From Nitrospira sp. (GTDB taxonomy: Bacteria; Nitrospirota; Nitrospiria; Nitrospirales; Nitrospiraceae), in the NCBI GenBank assembly GCA_005116945.1, contig SWDH01000031.1, positions 216,925 through 280,924 of the forward strand: a DNA stretch of 64,000 nucleotides, given 5' to 3'. This document shows positions 16,939 to 25,883 of this stretch, piece after piece. Both the position numbers and the translations under genes were made by a program. The first letter of the stretch is position 1, and every line of letters begins with the position of its first letter. Under the pieces are notes generated by a model. It did not search any database, was not told the DNA's origin, and saw nothing but the letters and a program-made list of their open reading frames with translations.

Positions 16939-18789
16939 ATGAGCAGTCTTGCCGTATCGTCTGAAAACCATGTTGAATTGCCCTCGGCTGATTCGGGTCA
17001 CGACAGTACAATCTCACGCTCTCGATATCTGGTGCTTCAGTCGTTGGTCGGCATCATGTTGGCGTACCAGTTATTGTCAGGAGCGGAATTCATCGCAAGT
17101 CACCCTGCGATCGGGGTGATTGTCATTGGCTTGGTGGTGATGGTCCTCTGCTTGTGGTATGTGCCGAACACGATCCTACAGGCTGGGTGGTTCAGCGGGA
17201 CCGTAATCGGTATTGATACGGTGCTCGTGACCGCGACTATCTATCTGTCGGGTAATGCTCGGTCGGAACTCTATCTGTCGTATTTCGTGCTCATGCTCAT
17301 TGCGGCCTCGGTACGGCGACTTTCCCATATTATTGGATTATCGCTGTTGCTCTGTGCCGGGTATGGCGTCATCCTCTATCAGGGGATTGTGCAAACCGGC
17401 GCTTTGTCGCCCGGGCATTTGCTTGGAGTCCCGGTGTTGTTGGTGATGGCGACCTTCTATGGACTTGCGTTGCAAACGATCGGGTCTGAACGGCAACAAA
17501 AAGCACAGTTGTTGGAGAGTATCGAAGCGTTGAGAGTGGCTGAGCAGGCCCTGAAATTGTCGCGCGACCAGTTGGAGGTTCGTATCAAGGGCCTCAAGGG
17601 CGATCTGGTACGGGCGAATGAGCATGTTCGCCAGGAGAAGAAGGAACGAGAGGGCCTCGAGCAGCAGTTACATGAAGTACAGAAGATGGACGCAATCAGT
17701 CGGATTGCGGAAGGGGTTGCAGAAGAACTCAACCATCTTGTGTCGGTGATCGGGAAGCAGACGGGTGTCGTTCTTTCCCATCTCAAGGCGAACGACCCAC
17801 TGTATGGGCCGATCGATGACATATTTCGAAGTGGAGGAAAGGCTGCGGCGTTGACTGCTCAACTGGCTGAGTTGGGTGTTCATACCGGCCATGTGAGACA
17901 GGTCCTGTCTGTCAAGGCTGTGTTGGAGGAAATTCGTGACGTGATGAGAGGATTGCTGCCGCCATCCGTAGATCTCAGCATGGTCATTCACAATGCGCCG
18001 ATGGAAGTAGAGGTCGATCGTGAGGGACTCGATCAAGCGCTCCTTCATTTGGCGGTGAATGCTCGAGATGCCATGCCGCAAGGGGGTCGGCTTCGCATTG
18101 AAGCAAAGTTGCTATCTCATGGGCATGAGGGGATGTCTGTGAATGGAAAGGGAATGCATCGCTCCACGGTGTTGATTGAAGTGAGTGATACCGGGAGTGG
18201 AATGAGTCCGGAGACTCAGTCTCACATGTTTGAACCATTTTTCTCTACAAAGGAAATGAACATGGGACTGGGACTGACCGCAGTCTATGGCATGGTGAAG
18301 CATAGTGCAGGCCAGGTCGATGTGGTCAGCCAGCCTGGCAAGGGTACCGTTGTGCGGGTGACGCTTCCTCTCGCAGGACAGGGTCGGCCGCTTGCCCCGT
18401 CAGCTCTGGCACATGGTGTAGCCAAAGGGCAGGAAACGGTTCTGTTGGTAGAGCCAAATGAAATCGACCGCAAGCTCGCGCTCTTGACATTGTTACGACA
18501 TCGTTATCAGGTCTTGGAGGCAAGCTCATCCGTGGAAGCCTTGCTGCTTCCGCAGCAACATCCCGGGGCGATTCATATGGTCGTGAGCGATCTCATGATG
18601 CCGGAGATCGGGGGACGTGAATTAGCCGGACGGTTGTTGAAGCAATGTCCGACGATGAAGGCGCTCTTTATTTCCGGATTTGACGACGAAACCATGATAT
18701 CTCATCGTCTCAACCCGCGGTATCTCTTGAGGCGTCCCTATCGACAAGCTGGATTGGTCGAAAAAGTCCGTGAGTTGCTGGATACGTGA
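16939..18789 (+). CDS. Membrane hybrid histidine kinase with degenerate phosphotransfer residues
   Basis: Six or so hydrophobic segments (about residues 30-185) anchor the protein. A coiled coil (about 190-250), a HisKA-like region, a HATPase domain (about 350-480) and a C-terminal receiver (about 500-616) follow. The H-box reads SRIAEGVAEELNHL where family members have GVAHDFNNL, so the acceptor His is Glu262. The ATPase domain keeps VNARDAMPQGG and SDTGSGMS, but the G2 box is reduced to MNMGLGL. In the receiver, Asp551 is kept, the acidic pair is VEPNE and the KP motif is RRP (Arg599). The start is at ATG 16939 with AGGAG upstream; a TTG 24 bp earlier is less likely. It is probably a regulatory pseudokinase or phosphatase. 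Confidence 0.85.
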   Translation: MSSLAVSSENHVELPSADSGHDSTISRSRYLVLQSLVGIMLAYQLLSGAEFIASHPAIGVIVIGLVVMVLCLWYVPNTILQAGWFSGTVIGIDTVLVTATIYLSGNARSELYLSYFVLMLIAASVRRLSHIIGLSLLLCAGYGVILYQGIVQTGALSPGHLLGVPVLLVMATFYGLALQTIGSERQQKAQLLESIEALRVAEQALKLSRDQLEVRIKGLKGDLVRANEHVRQEKKEREGLEQQLHEVQKMDAISRIAEGVAEELNHLVSVIGKQTGVVLSHLKANDPLYGPIDDIFRSGGKAAALTAQLAELGVHTGHVRQVLSVKAVLEEIRDVMRGLLPPSVDLSMVIHNAPMEVEVDREGLDQALLHLAVNARDAMPQGGRLRIEAKLLSHGHEGMSVNGKGMHRSTVLIEVSDTGSGMSPETQSHMFEPFFSTKEMNMGLGLTAVYGMVKHSAGQVDVVSQPGKGTVVRVTLPLAGQGRPLAPSALAHGVAKGQETVLLVEPNEIDRKLALLTLLRHRYQVLEASSSVEALLLPQQHPGAIHMVVSDLMMPEIGGRELAGRLLKQCPTMKALFISGFDDETMISHRLNPRYLLRRPYRQAGLVEKVRELLDT

Positions 18790-18898
18790 AGAAGTGTCTT
18801 GGAGTGTCTCTGGTGCGCGCTAGCAGGTTAAGGAAAAACTATTGAGGCATGCCAGAACTTCACTGATTTGCACGTCTGGAACAACGGGAGAACACCAC

Positions 18899-19100
18899 GC
18901 AGGATGCTCAAAAAGTCCGCCCAGCAAGGCCGCAACGAGCGAAGAGGTACGCACCGCACTTCGTGTAGCCGTTCGCCTTTGCAATGAATCTTGGCGAACG
19001 GATGAGCCCGTTCAGAAATTCGAATATCTGAGGGGTGCCCCTCACGTTGAGCCTCTGAGCGATGCGAGAACGAAGCTGGCGGGCTTTTACAGCATCCTGC
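18899..19100. repeat. Dispersed palindromic element, copy C (long type)
   Basis: A 202-bp element with ends GCAGGATGCTCAAAAAGTCC and, in reverse complement, GCAGGATGCTGTAAAAGCCC. Compared with short copies it carries an extra internal block of about 75-100 bp containing the hairpin CCGTTCGCC / GGCGAACGG. Its right end is the stop codon of the rhomboid gene (read on the minus strand as TAG-CAGGATGC). Upstream, 18790-18898 holds nothing recognisable. Confidence 0.85.
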
Positions 19101-19804
19101 TAGCTATCCAATCGGTCTCTGCGGCCCGGTGCCAAGAAGGGTACGTCCGGGCGTTTGAACAGACCGATCAACGCCATTCCAGCGAGAAACCCGCCGATAT
19201 GGGCAAAGAATGCGACGCCGCCACCCTCGCTCCCGATGCTCATCCCTCCACTCAACAGTTGCATTACGAACCACATGCCGAGGACGATTGCTGCCGGCAC
19301 CCGTGTGGCGCCTAGGGCGGGCATCATCACCAGCACTTTGGCTCGTGGGAACAGCAACAGGTAGGCGCCTAAGATGCCCGAAATGGCGCCGCTCGCTCCT
19401 ACCATCGGGATCGATGATGACGGATCGGTGAGGGCGTGGCTTAAGGCCGCGAGAATTCCGCATGTGAGGTAGAACGCGATATACTTTGCGTGCCCCATGG
19501 CATCTTCGATGTTGTTTCCGAAGACCCAGAGGTACAGCATATTCCCTATGAGATGCATCCAGCCGCCATGGAGAAACATGCTTGTGAGTAACGTCGCGTA
19601 AGCGGGAATGGCTACGCCCATCTCAGGAGGGTCGGCTTCTCCAAACACGAGGGCAGGGATTGCCCCGTACTGAAAGACAAATGTCTCTCCTGGGCCGGCG
19701 GGAAGACTGGCCTGGTAGAGAAAGACGAGGGCACAGGCCACGATCCAAGCAATTGTGATGATTGGCGGGCGTTCAGTGGGGTTGTCGTCGTGCAGAGGAA
19801 TCAT
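19100..19804 (-). CDS. Rhomboid-family intramembrane serine protease
   Basis: Inner-membrane protease of 234 residues with about six hydrophobic helices. The HGGWMHLIGNMLYLWVFG signature lies at 79-96, the catalytic serine in GASGA (Ser138) and the catalytic histidine in FFAHIGGFLAG (His202), so the dyad is intact. The stop codon TAG is the first element of the adjoining palindromic repeat, which may act as transcription terminator. Substrates are unknown. Confidence 0.92.
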   Translation of the reverse strand: MIPLHDDNPTERPPIITIAWIVACALVFLYQASLPAGPGETFVFQYGAIPALVFGEADPPEMGVAIPAYATLLTSMFLHGGWMHLIGNMLYLWVFGNNIEDAMGHAKYIAFYLTCGILAALSHALTDPSSSIPMVGASGAISGILGAYLLLFPRAKVLVMMPALGATRVPAAIVLGMWFVMQLLSGGMSIGSEGGGVAFFAHIGGFLAGMALIGLFKRPDVPFLAPGRRDRLDS

Positions 19805-19834
19805 GGCACCCTAAGTAGGGGAAGAAGACTGTTA

Positions 19835-19925
19835 TTTGGTGTGTTTCGTTTGTTTGGTTAAATAAGACCAACGTACATACACAAAATAAACCAGATGAAC
19901 CAGAGAGACCAGATCAACCAGGAGG
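19835..19925. repeat. Short 9-bp periodic repeat (ACCAGANNN)
   Basis: The stretch 19890-19925 reads as ACCAGATGA-ACCAGAGAG-ACCAGATCA-ACCAGG, a 9-bp period. The preceding TTTCGTTTGTTTGGTTAA recurs in similar form near 40808 (TCGTTTGTTTGGTTAAG). It overlaps the 3' end of the DHH gene on the minus strand. Confidence 0.5.
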
Positions 19926-20801
19926 CCTGCGACGGTCGACGGTCGATCGGGGAAGCGCCGGGTTATCCGGCAAGGATCCATCGGGCCCAAGAGGGACGGA
20001 AAACCCTGCGGCGTGTGTATGGCCTCCACCGCCGAACGATGCGGCAAGGGTTCCTACATCAGCTCCATCCTCTCGCGAGCGCATGCTGTAATAGCGGCGC
20101 CCATCGCGATCATGCCAAATGACGCAGAACGGATGATCGGCAGACAAGCGTTCACCGATCTGACTTGTCAGGACTGCGCTTTGGACCGAAGGAACGACGG
20201 CTCCGTGGAAGTCCATTAACATTGCTTGGGCCGCAAGTTTGCTCACGAGCTCGCTTTCGTAACGGAGGATGGCACGGCCTTCCTGTTCCAATTCCTTCTG
20301 AGTAAAGTGATTCCAGAGGTGGTAGTCGAATGGATAGGAGGCGACGGCCGCATTAATTTCTCGACTGGAGGGGAGCGTCCACGTCCAAAGATCTTTGTCT
20401 TGGATATAGTCAAGGAGCCACGGAATCGGTTGATCGTGAGCCCATTCCCAGGCCAGGACCGCTCCGGATTTCTTCATGTCGAAGTATGCATAGGGAAGGC
20501 CGGCGAGGGCCTTCTCCGCGGTGATATGATGATCAAGCACAAGGAGCGCCTGCGTCTGAGCCGCCATGGTTTCCAACGTCTCGCGGGCATAGCTAAAATC
20601 CACGATGACGACTCGTTCGTCTTGAAGTTCTGTGGGAGGAGGATTCCCATGCTTCACGGGTATAAACCGAGCCGCTGGAAATCGATTCCATATCGCCCAC
20701 GCGGCGCCGAACCCATCGGCGCATTCGGCGTGATAGAGCACGACAGTGGGAGATTCGGAGAATGGGGGTTGTGTGCGAGAACCGGCCATCGCAGGGAGCA
20801 T
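19914..20801 (-). CDS. DHH-family phosphoesterase
   Basis: A 295-residue DHH/DHHA1 protein. Metal-binding motifs are AECADGFGAAWA (about 27-38), IVDFSYA (about 70), the DHH box in LVLDHHITA (about 91-99) and a late acidic DYIQDKDLW. The C-terminal DHHA1 domain ends in FGGGGHTHAAGF. Members hydrolyse short RNA or cyclic and linear dinucleotides; which applies here is unknown. The last 15 or so residues (LPRSTVDRRRPPG) are poorly conserved in character and read into repeat DNA, so the C-terminus may have been extended by repeat insertion. The ATG near 20801 could alternatively be the next Met (MAGSRTQ). Confidence 0.85.
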   Translation of the reverse strand: MLPAMAGSRTQPPFSESPTVVLYHAECADGFGAAWAIWNRFPAARFIPVKHGNPPPTELQDERVVIVDFSYARETLETMAAQTQALLVLDHHITAEKALAGLPYAYFDMKKSGAVLAWEWAHDQPIPWLLDYIQDKDLWTWTLPSSREINAAVASYPFDYHLWNHFTQKELEQEGRAILRYESELVSKLAAQAMLMDFHGAVVPSVQSAVLTSQIGERLSADHPFCVIWHDRDGRRYYSMRSREDGADVGTLAASFGGGGHTHAAGFSVPLGPDGSLPDNPALPRSTVDRRRPPG

Positions 20802-20928
20802 ACCATGTGCTCCGTCGAGACTAAAGCGCCTTTATGACTCGGACAGGCTCCTAGCAGGCTGCGGGGAAACTCGGTTCACTGGGAAAACACCAGAAATGTA
20901 TCGCAGCATGGCGCTGATACCACAATAT

Positions 20929-21140
20929 GCAGGATGCTCAAAATGGCCGTCCAGCAAGGCCGTAGCGAGTGAAGATCGGAGGAGGTACCGACCCCACTTC
21001 GTGAGGGCCGTTCGCCCGTATAATGGATCTTGGCGAACGGATAAGCTCCACTAGTGTTTCTGCCCTCCGAGGACCCTAATCGGTACGTTGAGGATCTGAA
21101 CGATGCGAGAACGACGCTGGCGGCATTTTTCAGCATCCTG
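20929..21140. repeat. Dispersed palindromic element, copy D (long type)
   Basis: A 212-bp element with ends GCAGGATGCTCAAAATGGCC and GCATTTTTCAGCATCCTG. The internal hairpin CCGTTCGCC...GGCGAACGG is present. Its right end abuts the stop codon (TAA, minus strand) of the LOG-family gene without a spare base. A partial older end (TAGCAGGCTGCGGGGAAAC) lies at about 20852, so the 20846-20928 stretch may be a decayed second copy. Confidence 0.85.
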
Positions 21141-22196
21141 TTAGAGCGCGTTGAGACGGTCGATCAGCTGACGCAACCGGCTCGCACTCCGTCGATTTGA
21201 GGTAAAGGTCAGCCGCGGCAATTCTCGTAGACTCGGCTCGTCAAGCTCTTCGGGGAGCGCCCCGCGCAATTCGAAGGTGCCCTCGGATAACAGATCGCCA
21301 AACGTGTCATGAAGATTGGCCACCTGCTCGGGGGAAATGCTCGTTTTCAGCCGCATGACCAAGAGCCGGCCCACATAGCGGATGGAATGGAACCGGCGAT
21401 AGAAACCGCTGATCTCATCGATCGCCTCGTCTATGGACGTGGTGATTTTGAACAAGCTGAGATCTTCATCATTAATAAGTCTGCGGGCCAAAAGTTGGCG
21501 TGTGATGAAGGTGTACCAGTCGTCCCAATAGTCGCAGCCTGGAGCCTGAAGGCACACGATCGGCTGAGGATCGCTCTTGCCGGTTTGGGCGAGGGTGAGA
21601 ATTTCAAAGCCTTCATCATGTGTCCCGAAGCCGCCGGGAAACAACGCAATCGCGTTGGCCTCTTTCTGAAAGATGAGTTTGCGGGTAAAGAAGTATTTGA
21701 ACGTGACGAGCTTGGGGTCATCGGCGATCGTGGCATTTGGGCCCTGTTCGAAGGGCAGCATAATATTGACCCCGAAGCTGTTCTCTCGTCCGGCGCCCTC
21801 CTGGCATGCGCGCATGATCCCATCGGCGCCCCCGGTAATGACCATGAACCCTTCCTCGACGATCCGACGGGAAAACTGGAAGGCCATCTGGTAGTTGGGA
21901 TCGTCCGAGTCGGTGCGAGCCGAGCCGAAGATGCTGATCTTGCGCCGATCGCAATAGCCATGGAAGACCCGGAAGGCATGACGCAGTTCTTTGACGGCGC
22001 GATTGACGATCTTGAGATCCAGGATGTCTAGATGAGAATCGTGGAGTCGAAGCGTCCCGGCCAGGAGCTCCTTCATGATCGCCGCTTGCAGGTCATCTTC
22101 AGGACTGTCGAGCAGGAGGCGAATTTGACTGAGCAGCTCCTCGTTCGAGGGAAGAGGACGAGAACGGGACTGGGACGTCTTCATGTAGTTATCCAT
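21141..22196 (-). CDS. LOG-family (lysine-decarboxylase-like fold) protein
   Basis: Rossmann-like protein of the LOG/TIGR00730 type. Seen: SIFGSARTD, MVITGGADGIMRACQEGA (about 125-142) and the signature PGGFGTHDEGFE, all expected for nucleotide-monophosphate phosphoribohydrolases. N-terminal (about 1-80) and C-terminal (about 270-350) extensions make it longer than the small LOG enzymes, as in the PpnN group. The start is placed at ATG 22196; a TTG at 22256 adds 20 residues without a clear ribosome-binding site. Likely cytosolic; activity inferred from family. Confidence 0.83.
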   Translation of the reverse strand: MDNYMKTSQSRSRPLPSNEELLSQIRLLLDSPEDDLQAAIMKELLAGTLRLHDSHLDILDLKIVNRAVKELRHAFRVFHGYCDRRKISIFGSARTDSDDPNYQMAFQFSRRIVEEGFMVITGGADGIMRACQEGAGRENSFGVNIMLPFEQGPNATIADDPKLVTFKYFFTRKLIFQKEANAIALFPGGFGTHDEGFEILTLAQTGKSDPQPIVCLQAPGCDYWDDWYTFITRQLLARRLINDEDLSLFKITTSIDEAIDEISGFYRRFHSIRYVGRLLVMRLKTSISPEQVANLHDTFGDLLSEGTFELRGALPEELDEPSLRELPRLTFTSNRRSASRLRQLIDRLNAL

Positions 22197-22279
22197 AGGG
22201 GGTTCTATTTCATCCTTGAGAGAAAAAATTCTATCAGCTGATTGCCTATCGGTCAAAGGAATGGAACATTGGTGTGCGA

Positions 22280-23056
22280 TTAAGAGAGATGGGGGGAAGG
22301 AGGCATTGTTTGGAGCGCCCAGGCTCTGATCCGCCCGAGATCGGGCGATGAGAGGTCAGTGAATTGAATATCGATGTGCCAGGTAGGAGTCTCGCCTGAT
22401 GTGTCATCGGGTTCTACCTGAGGCGCTTCACTGGCCAACACCTTTCCACGAATGGTCAGAGGCGTATTTTGACCGGAAATCGAAAAGGCCAGTACGACGT
22501 TTGTCTTTGGCGTGAGCTGTGTTGCCGATTCGATCAACCCTCCAGCATGGCTCAGCTGGGTGATGATGGCGTTATAGTTGAGCCCCGGTTCTGGGGTTTG
22601 TCCAACCACACTCACCACGACGGGAATTCTCGTGCTCCGTCTGGGTGGGTTGAGCAATACGTCCTGCGCGCTGAGCACCCCGACCGGCTGGTGCTGTTTG
22701 GTGACAATTAAGAGGGAGGCGCCTGTGGCCATCATGAGTATCGAGGCCTCTGTGATGGCCTCATCGTATTCGATGAATTGTACCGGCCGTGTCATGATCG
22801 TCCGGACTTCGATCTCGTGCGGTTCGAGCCCCTGAGCGACAACTTTTTTGACGATGTCGGTTGGCGTCATAATGCCGAACTGTGTGTCGGTATCCTTGAT
22901 AAGCAGACAGGGCGCCTGCTCTCGCTCAAGCAACATGGCTGCCTCACTGACGGAGACGTCCCCTGGAATTTGTACAACCCCTGGTGTCATCATATGGGCA
23001 ACCATCGTGGGTATAAGTGGTGTCGTCTTCACGGACTTGTCATCGTCGTTCATCAT
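22280..23056 (-). CDS. CBS-domain pair with C-terminal PilZ-like domain
   Basis: Two CBS motifs (about residues 20-75 and 85-140; APCLLIKDTDTQFGIMTPTD and ASLLIVTKQHQPVGVLSAQD), ligand-sensing modules for adenosine compounds. They are followed by a domain beginning RRSTRIPVVVSV that continues TWHIDIQFTDLSSPDLGRIRAW, which resembles PilZ (RRxxR then a later D/NxSxxG-like area). A c-di-GMP effector role is therefore possible, but the second motif is imperfect. The start is set at the Met pair MMNDDDK (23056), preceded by GGGAG; an upstream ATG at 23125 gives a non-conserved leader. It is divergent from the MNIO gene. Confidence 0.75.
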   Translation of the reverse strand: MMNDDDKSVKTTPLIPTMVAHMMTPGVVQIPGDVSVSEAAMLLEREQAPCLLIKDTDTQFGIMTPTDIVKKVVAQGLEPHEIEVRTIMTRPVQFIEYDEAITEASILMMATGASLLIVTKQHQPVGVLSAQDVLLNPPRRSTRIPVVVSVVGQTPEPGLNYNAIITQLSHAGGLIESATQLTPKTNVVLAFSISGQNTPLTIRGKVLASEAPQVEPDDTSGETPTWHIDIQFTDLSSPDLGRIRAWALQTMPPSPHLS

Positions 23057-23232
23057 GGGCTCGAGCACTCCCTCGATTGATGCCTGCACGATTCGTGAGG
23101 GCCCGCCCCTGGCGACGTACGCCAAGTATAGCAGACGGGTCCCTCTTGCCTATGAATCGGGCTTCCCTTGTCAAACAATGAGTTCGGCGAATAGACTAGG
23201 CCAATTGTCAGTACAGTACGAGAGTTGATCCT

Positions 23233-24723
23233 ATGCCTGATTCCGGTTTTGTTCAACAGGACTTTCAGCGCCGTCTCAGGAACATTCCTCTGCTGGGAAT
23301 GGGGCTGTCAGTCGACGTCTATTCTCCCAACCTGTTTGAGTTGGTGAATACACTCAAGGCGCAAGGACTTCAGCCCGGCTACCTCGAAATCTTTAAGGCA
23401 ACGGCGACTGTGCTGTCAACGGTTAGACAGGCTCTGCCGGATATATCATTGGGATACCATGGGGAGGGGTTGTGGATCACTCAGCCGGATGTTCAAGACT
23501 CTCCGTTCTTTCAGCAGGACGTGGACGAGATGATTCTGCAACTCAATAGTATACAGAGCCTCTGGCTGAATCATGAATGTGCGATGAAGCAGATGGCGGG
23601 CTATTCGTTCGGTACGTATGTTCCGCCACTCTATACGCGGTTGAGTGCTGAGGTGGTGGCTGCCAACATTGCGGCGGTTCTGCACATGATGGATCGGCAG
23701 AATCGCCGAGCAGATGGGACTGCGCCGCTCTTTCTCTTGGAGATGCCGCCGCTCACATATTTTTCCGCGGGCACGCTATCGATCCCTCATTTTTTTCGGC
23801 TTGTCGCAGAGTTGGTACCCTGTGGCCTCGTGCTCGACATCGGGCATCTCTGGACGGTCTATCGCTATACCACCGCCTGCCGACGGATGTCGCTTGAACG
23901 ATTCGTTGGGGAGTTCCTCGATGAGTTTCCTCTGGATCGAGTCGTCGAAATCCACATCGCAGGGTTAGCCTGTCATGAGTCGATTGGTCAGTCAACCTCG
24001 GGAGAGGAGCTTCCTGAATGGATCGACGCGCATGCGGCTCCGATTCCGTCTATCCTCCTCACCATGCTCGAACAAGTTCTGACCCATTCGAACCTCGTGA
24101 GTCTCCGGGCGGTGGCGCTTGAAGTGGACACCAAGCCGATTGAGATGATCGTGGGGGAGTATGCAGAGGCTGTTCGGCGTTTTTCCCCCGTCGTTCAGCA
24201 GACGATGGCAAGAGGAACGTCTCTCGAACACTCATTAGAGCCGGCGCCCCATCCGATTTCTATCCAGGCGCCGGTGTGCCAGTCAGATCGACAGCAGCTA
24301 TATGACGAGTATACGCGCTATGCGCACATTATCTCGGGGCATGCTCCCGCGACAGGGCCGGAATGGCAGGACGCAGCCACCGAAGCGACCGGTATGACCC
24401 GTTACCGTACGGGATATCTCCCCTATGAGATTCTCCATTGGGGCGGAGATCTCGTGGAGATGTTCCCGCAGACTTGCCGGGTGTTAGCGGAGCGGGGCAT
24501 TGACCTGGCAGAGTTTGTGGCCTTCTGGTTTCGGTCACCACGACCGCTTACGCACTCGTACGATTTCTTCCTCCTGAAGATCGAAAGGTTTCTCGAATTT
24601 GTGACGGAACGTGCATTGGACTTACAGGGCTGCGCACAACAGGAATGTGATATCTTGCGCCAGGCCTATGCTGAGGCGAATGAAGTGGTGGAACCAGTGA
24701 TGGAGATGGAGCGGACTCGATGA
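23233..24723 (+). CDS. MNIO (DUF692) family protein fused to an unknown C-terminal domain
   Basis: Residues 20-310 match the TIM-barrel multinuclear non-heme iron oxidative enzyme pattern. Candidate metal ligands in family order are H76 and E78 (GYHGEGLW), H114 and E115 (NHEC), E170 (LLEMPP), D202 and H205 (LVLDIGHLW), E239 and H241 (VVEIHIAG), D265 and H267 (WIDAHAAP), and E297 and D299 (LEVDTK). The stretch GYSFGTYVPPLYTRLSAEVV also fits the family's G-DLGHLxPLPYT-like block. Residues 330-496 form a second, helical-looking domain, not recognised with certainty, that recalls the DUF2063/HvfC partner (FP..R.L, PLTHSYDF, FLEFV). MNIO enzymes modify Cys or other residues of peptides. No precursor peptide was found beside it. 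The stop overlaps dus by ATGA. Confidence 0.82.
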   Translation: MPDSGFVQQDFQRRLRNIPLLGMGLSVDVYSPNLFELVNTLKAQGLQPGYLEIFKATATVLSTVRQALPDISLGYHGEGLWITQPDVQDSPFFQQDVDEMILQLNSIQSLWLNHECAMKQMAGYSFGTYVPPLYTRLSAEVVAANIAAVLHMMDRQNRRADGTAPLFLLEMPPLTYFSAGTLSIPHFFRLVAELVPCGLVLDIGHLWTVYRYTTACRRMSLERFVGEFLDEFPLDRVVEIHIAGLACHESIGQSTSGEELPEWIDAHAAPIPSILLTMLEQVLTHSNLVSLRAVALEVDTKPIEMIVGEYAEAVRRFSPVVQQTMARGTSLEHSLEPAPHPISIQAPVCQSDRQQLYDEYTRYAHIISGHAPATGPEWQDAATEATGMTRYRTGYLPYEILHWGGDLVEMFPQTCRVLAERGIDLAEFVAFWFRSPRPLTHSYDFFLLKIERFLEFVTERALDLQGCAQQECDILRQAYAEANEVVEPVMEMERTR

Positions 24724-25883
24724 GTTTCTGGCAATCACTTCCCAGACCGGTCATTGGGATGGCGCCGATGGATGGGGTTACTGATGCTACCTTTCGACAT
24801 ACCGTGGCGATGCACGGGAAACCGGATGTGTCCTTCACGGAATTCACACACGTGCATGACGTCTGCCGGGGACCGGAGTTCCTGTTGGACTCCCTCATCT
24901 ATCACGAAGCTGAGCGACCGATTGTCGCGCAACTCTATGGAAAAGAGCCGGACCTCTTTTATCAAGCCGCTCATGCGGTGTGTGAGTTGGGATTTGACGG
25001 GTTAGATATCAACATGGGCTGTCCCTCGCGGAGCGTCGCCTCTTCCGGATCGGGCGCGGGGCTGATCCGAACGCCGGATGTGGCTCACTCCATTATGCAG
25101 GCTGCTCGGCAGGGGATCGCCGATTGGGCGGCTGGTCAGACTCTTGAGGGCGCAGGTCTCAAGCCGGGCAGAGTGGCGGCGATCCACCGGATAAATGAGC
25201 GACGGCAGGATGCCTGCCCGCTCGTTCGGCGCAGGATCCCCCTGTCTGTGAAGACACGCCTCGGCTACGATGTGGTGGTCGTCGAAGAATGGATCGAACA
25301 TCTCCTCAGGGAACAGCCCGCGGTCATTTCTCTCCATGGACGCACCTTGCAGCAAATGTATCGAGGGGAAGCAGATTGGAACGCCATCGCTCGGGCGGCA
25401 GAGATTGTGAAGGGAAGTGAGACGCTATTGTTCGGTAACGGGGACGTACATAGCTATGACGATGTCATCCGTCGCGTGAGGGACACCGGAGTCCATGGGG
25501 TGTTGGTTGGGCGAGCCGCGCTTGGAGCGCCCTGGTTCTTTCGGCAGAAAGAAGACGCGCGAAGAGTGTTGCTGCAACATCGGTCTGAAGAAGGGCCTGA
25601 ACCGTGGGTGCCGCCGCTCGATGTTCGCTTCGAGATGTTGCTTGATCATGCGAGACGGTTTGAAGCGGCCTGCGGACAGGGTCAGTTTCGGCGGATGCGT
25701 AAACATCTGGGGTGGTACTGCAAAGGGTTTCCTCATGCCGCCTCGCTCCGAGCCAATATGTTCCGAGTTTCGTCGGTCGCTGACCTGGAACAAGTACTCG
25801 CCGATTTTCATGCGCACTGTGCAAGTTTCACCGAGGCCTCCGATCGAATGCTGCTTTCTGTTGAACCTTCTCCGGCGTTGTAG
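24720..25883 (+). CDS. dus: tRNA-dihydrouridine synthase
   Basis: FMN-dependent enzyme reducing uridine in tRNA. Family blocks: VIGMAPMDGVTDATFR (5'-FMN binding), IVAQLYGKEP, GLDINMGCPSRSV with the catalytic Cys, VKTRLGYD, ISLHGRTLQQMYRGEADW and LFGNGDVHSYDD then GVLVGRAALG. Length (387) is on the long side, with an insertion at about 135-165 (WAAGQTLEGAGLKPG). The ATG overlaps the MNIO stop, and maf starts directly after this stop, so the three genes form one compact unit. Confidence 0.93.
   Translation: MSFWQSLPRPVIGMAPMDGVTDATFRHTVAMHGKPDVSFTEFTHVHDVCRGPEFLLDSLIYHEAERPIVAQLYGKEPDLFYQAAHAVCELGFDGLDINMGCPSRSVASSGSGAGLIRTPDVAHSIMQAARQGIADWAAGQTLEGAGLKPGRVAAIHRINERRQDACPLVRRRIPLSVKTRLGYDVVVVEEWIEHLLREQPAVISLHGRTLQQMYRGEADWNAIARAAEIVKGSETLLFGNGDVHSYDDVIRRVRDTGVHGVLVGRAALGAPWFFRQKEDARRVLLQHRSEEGPEPWVPPLDVRFEMLLDHARRFEAACGQGQFRRMRKHLGWYCKGFPHAASLRANMFRVSSVADLEQVLADFHAHCASFTEASDRMLLSVEPSPAL

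Noticed and set aside
16487-17017. Minus-strand frame of 176 codons treated as a gene
   Set aside because: It overlaps purK and the next kinase and has no recognised family; kept only as a possible remnant in the gap entry.
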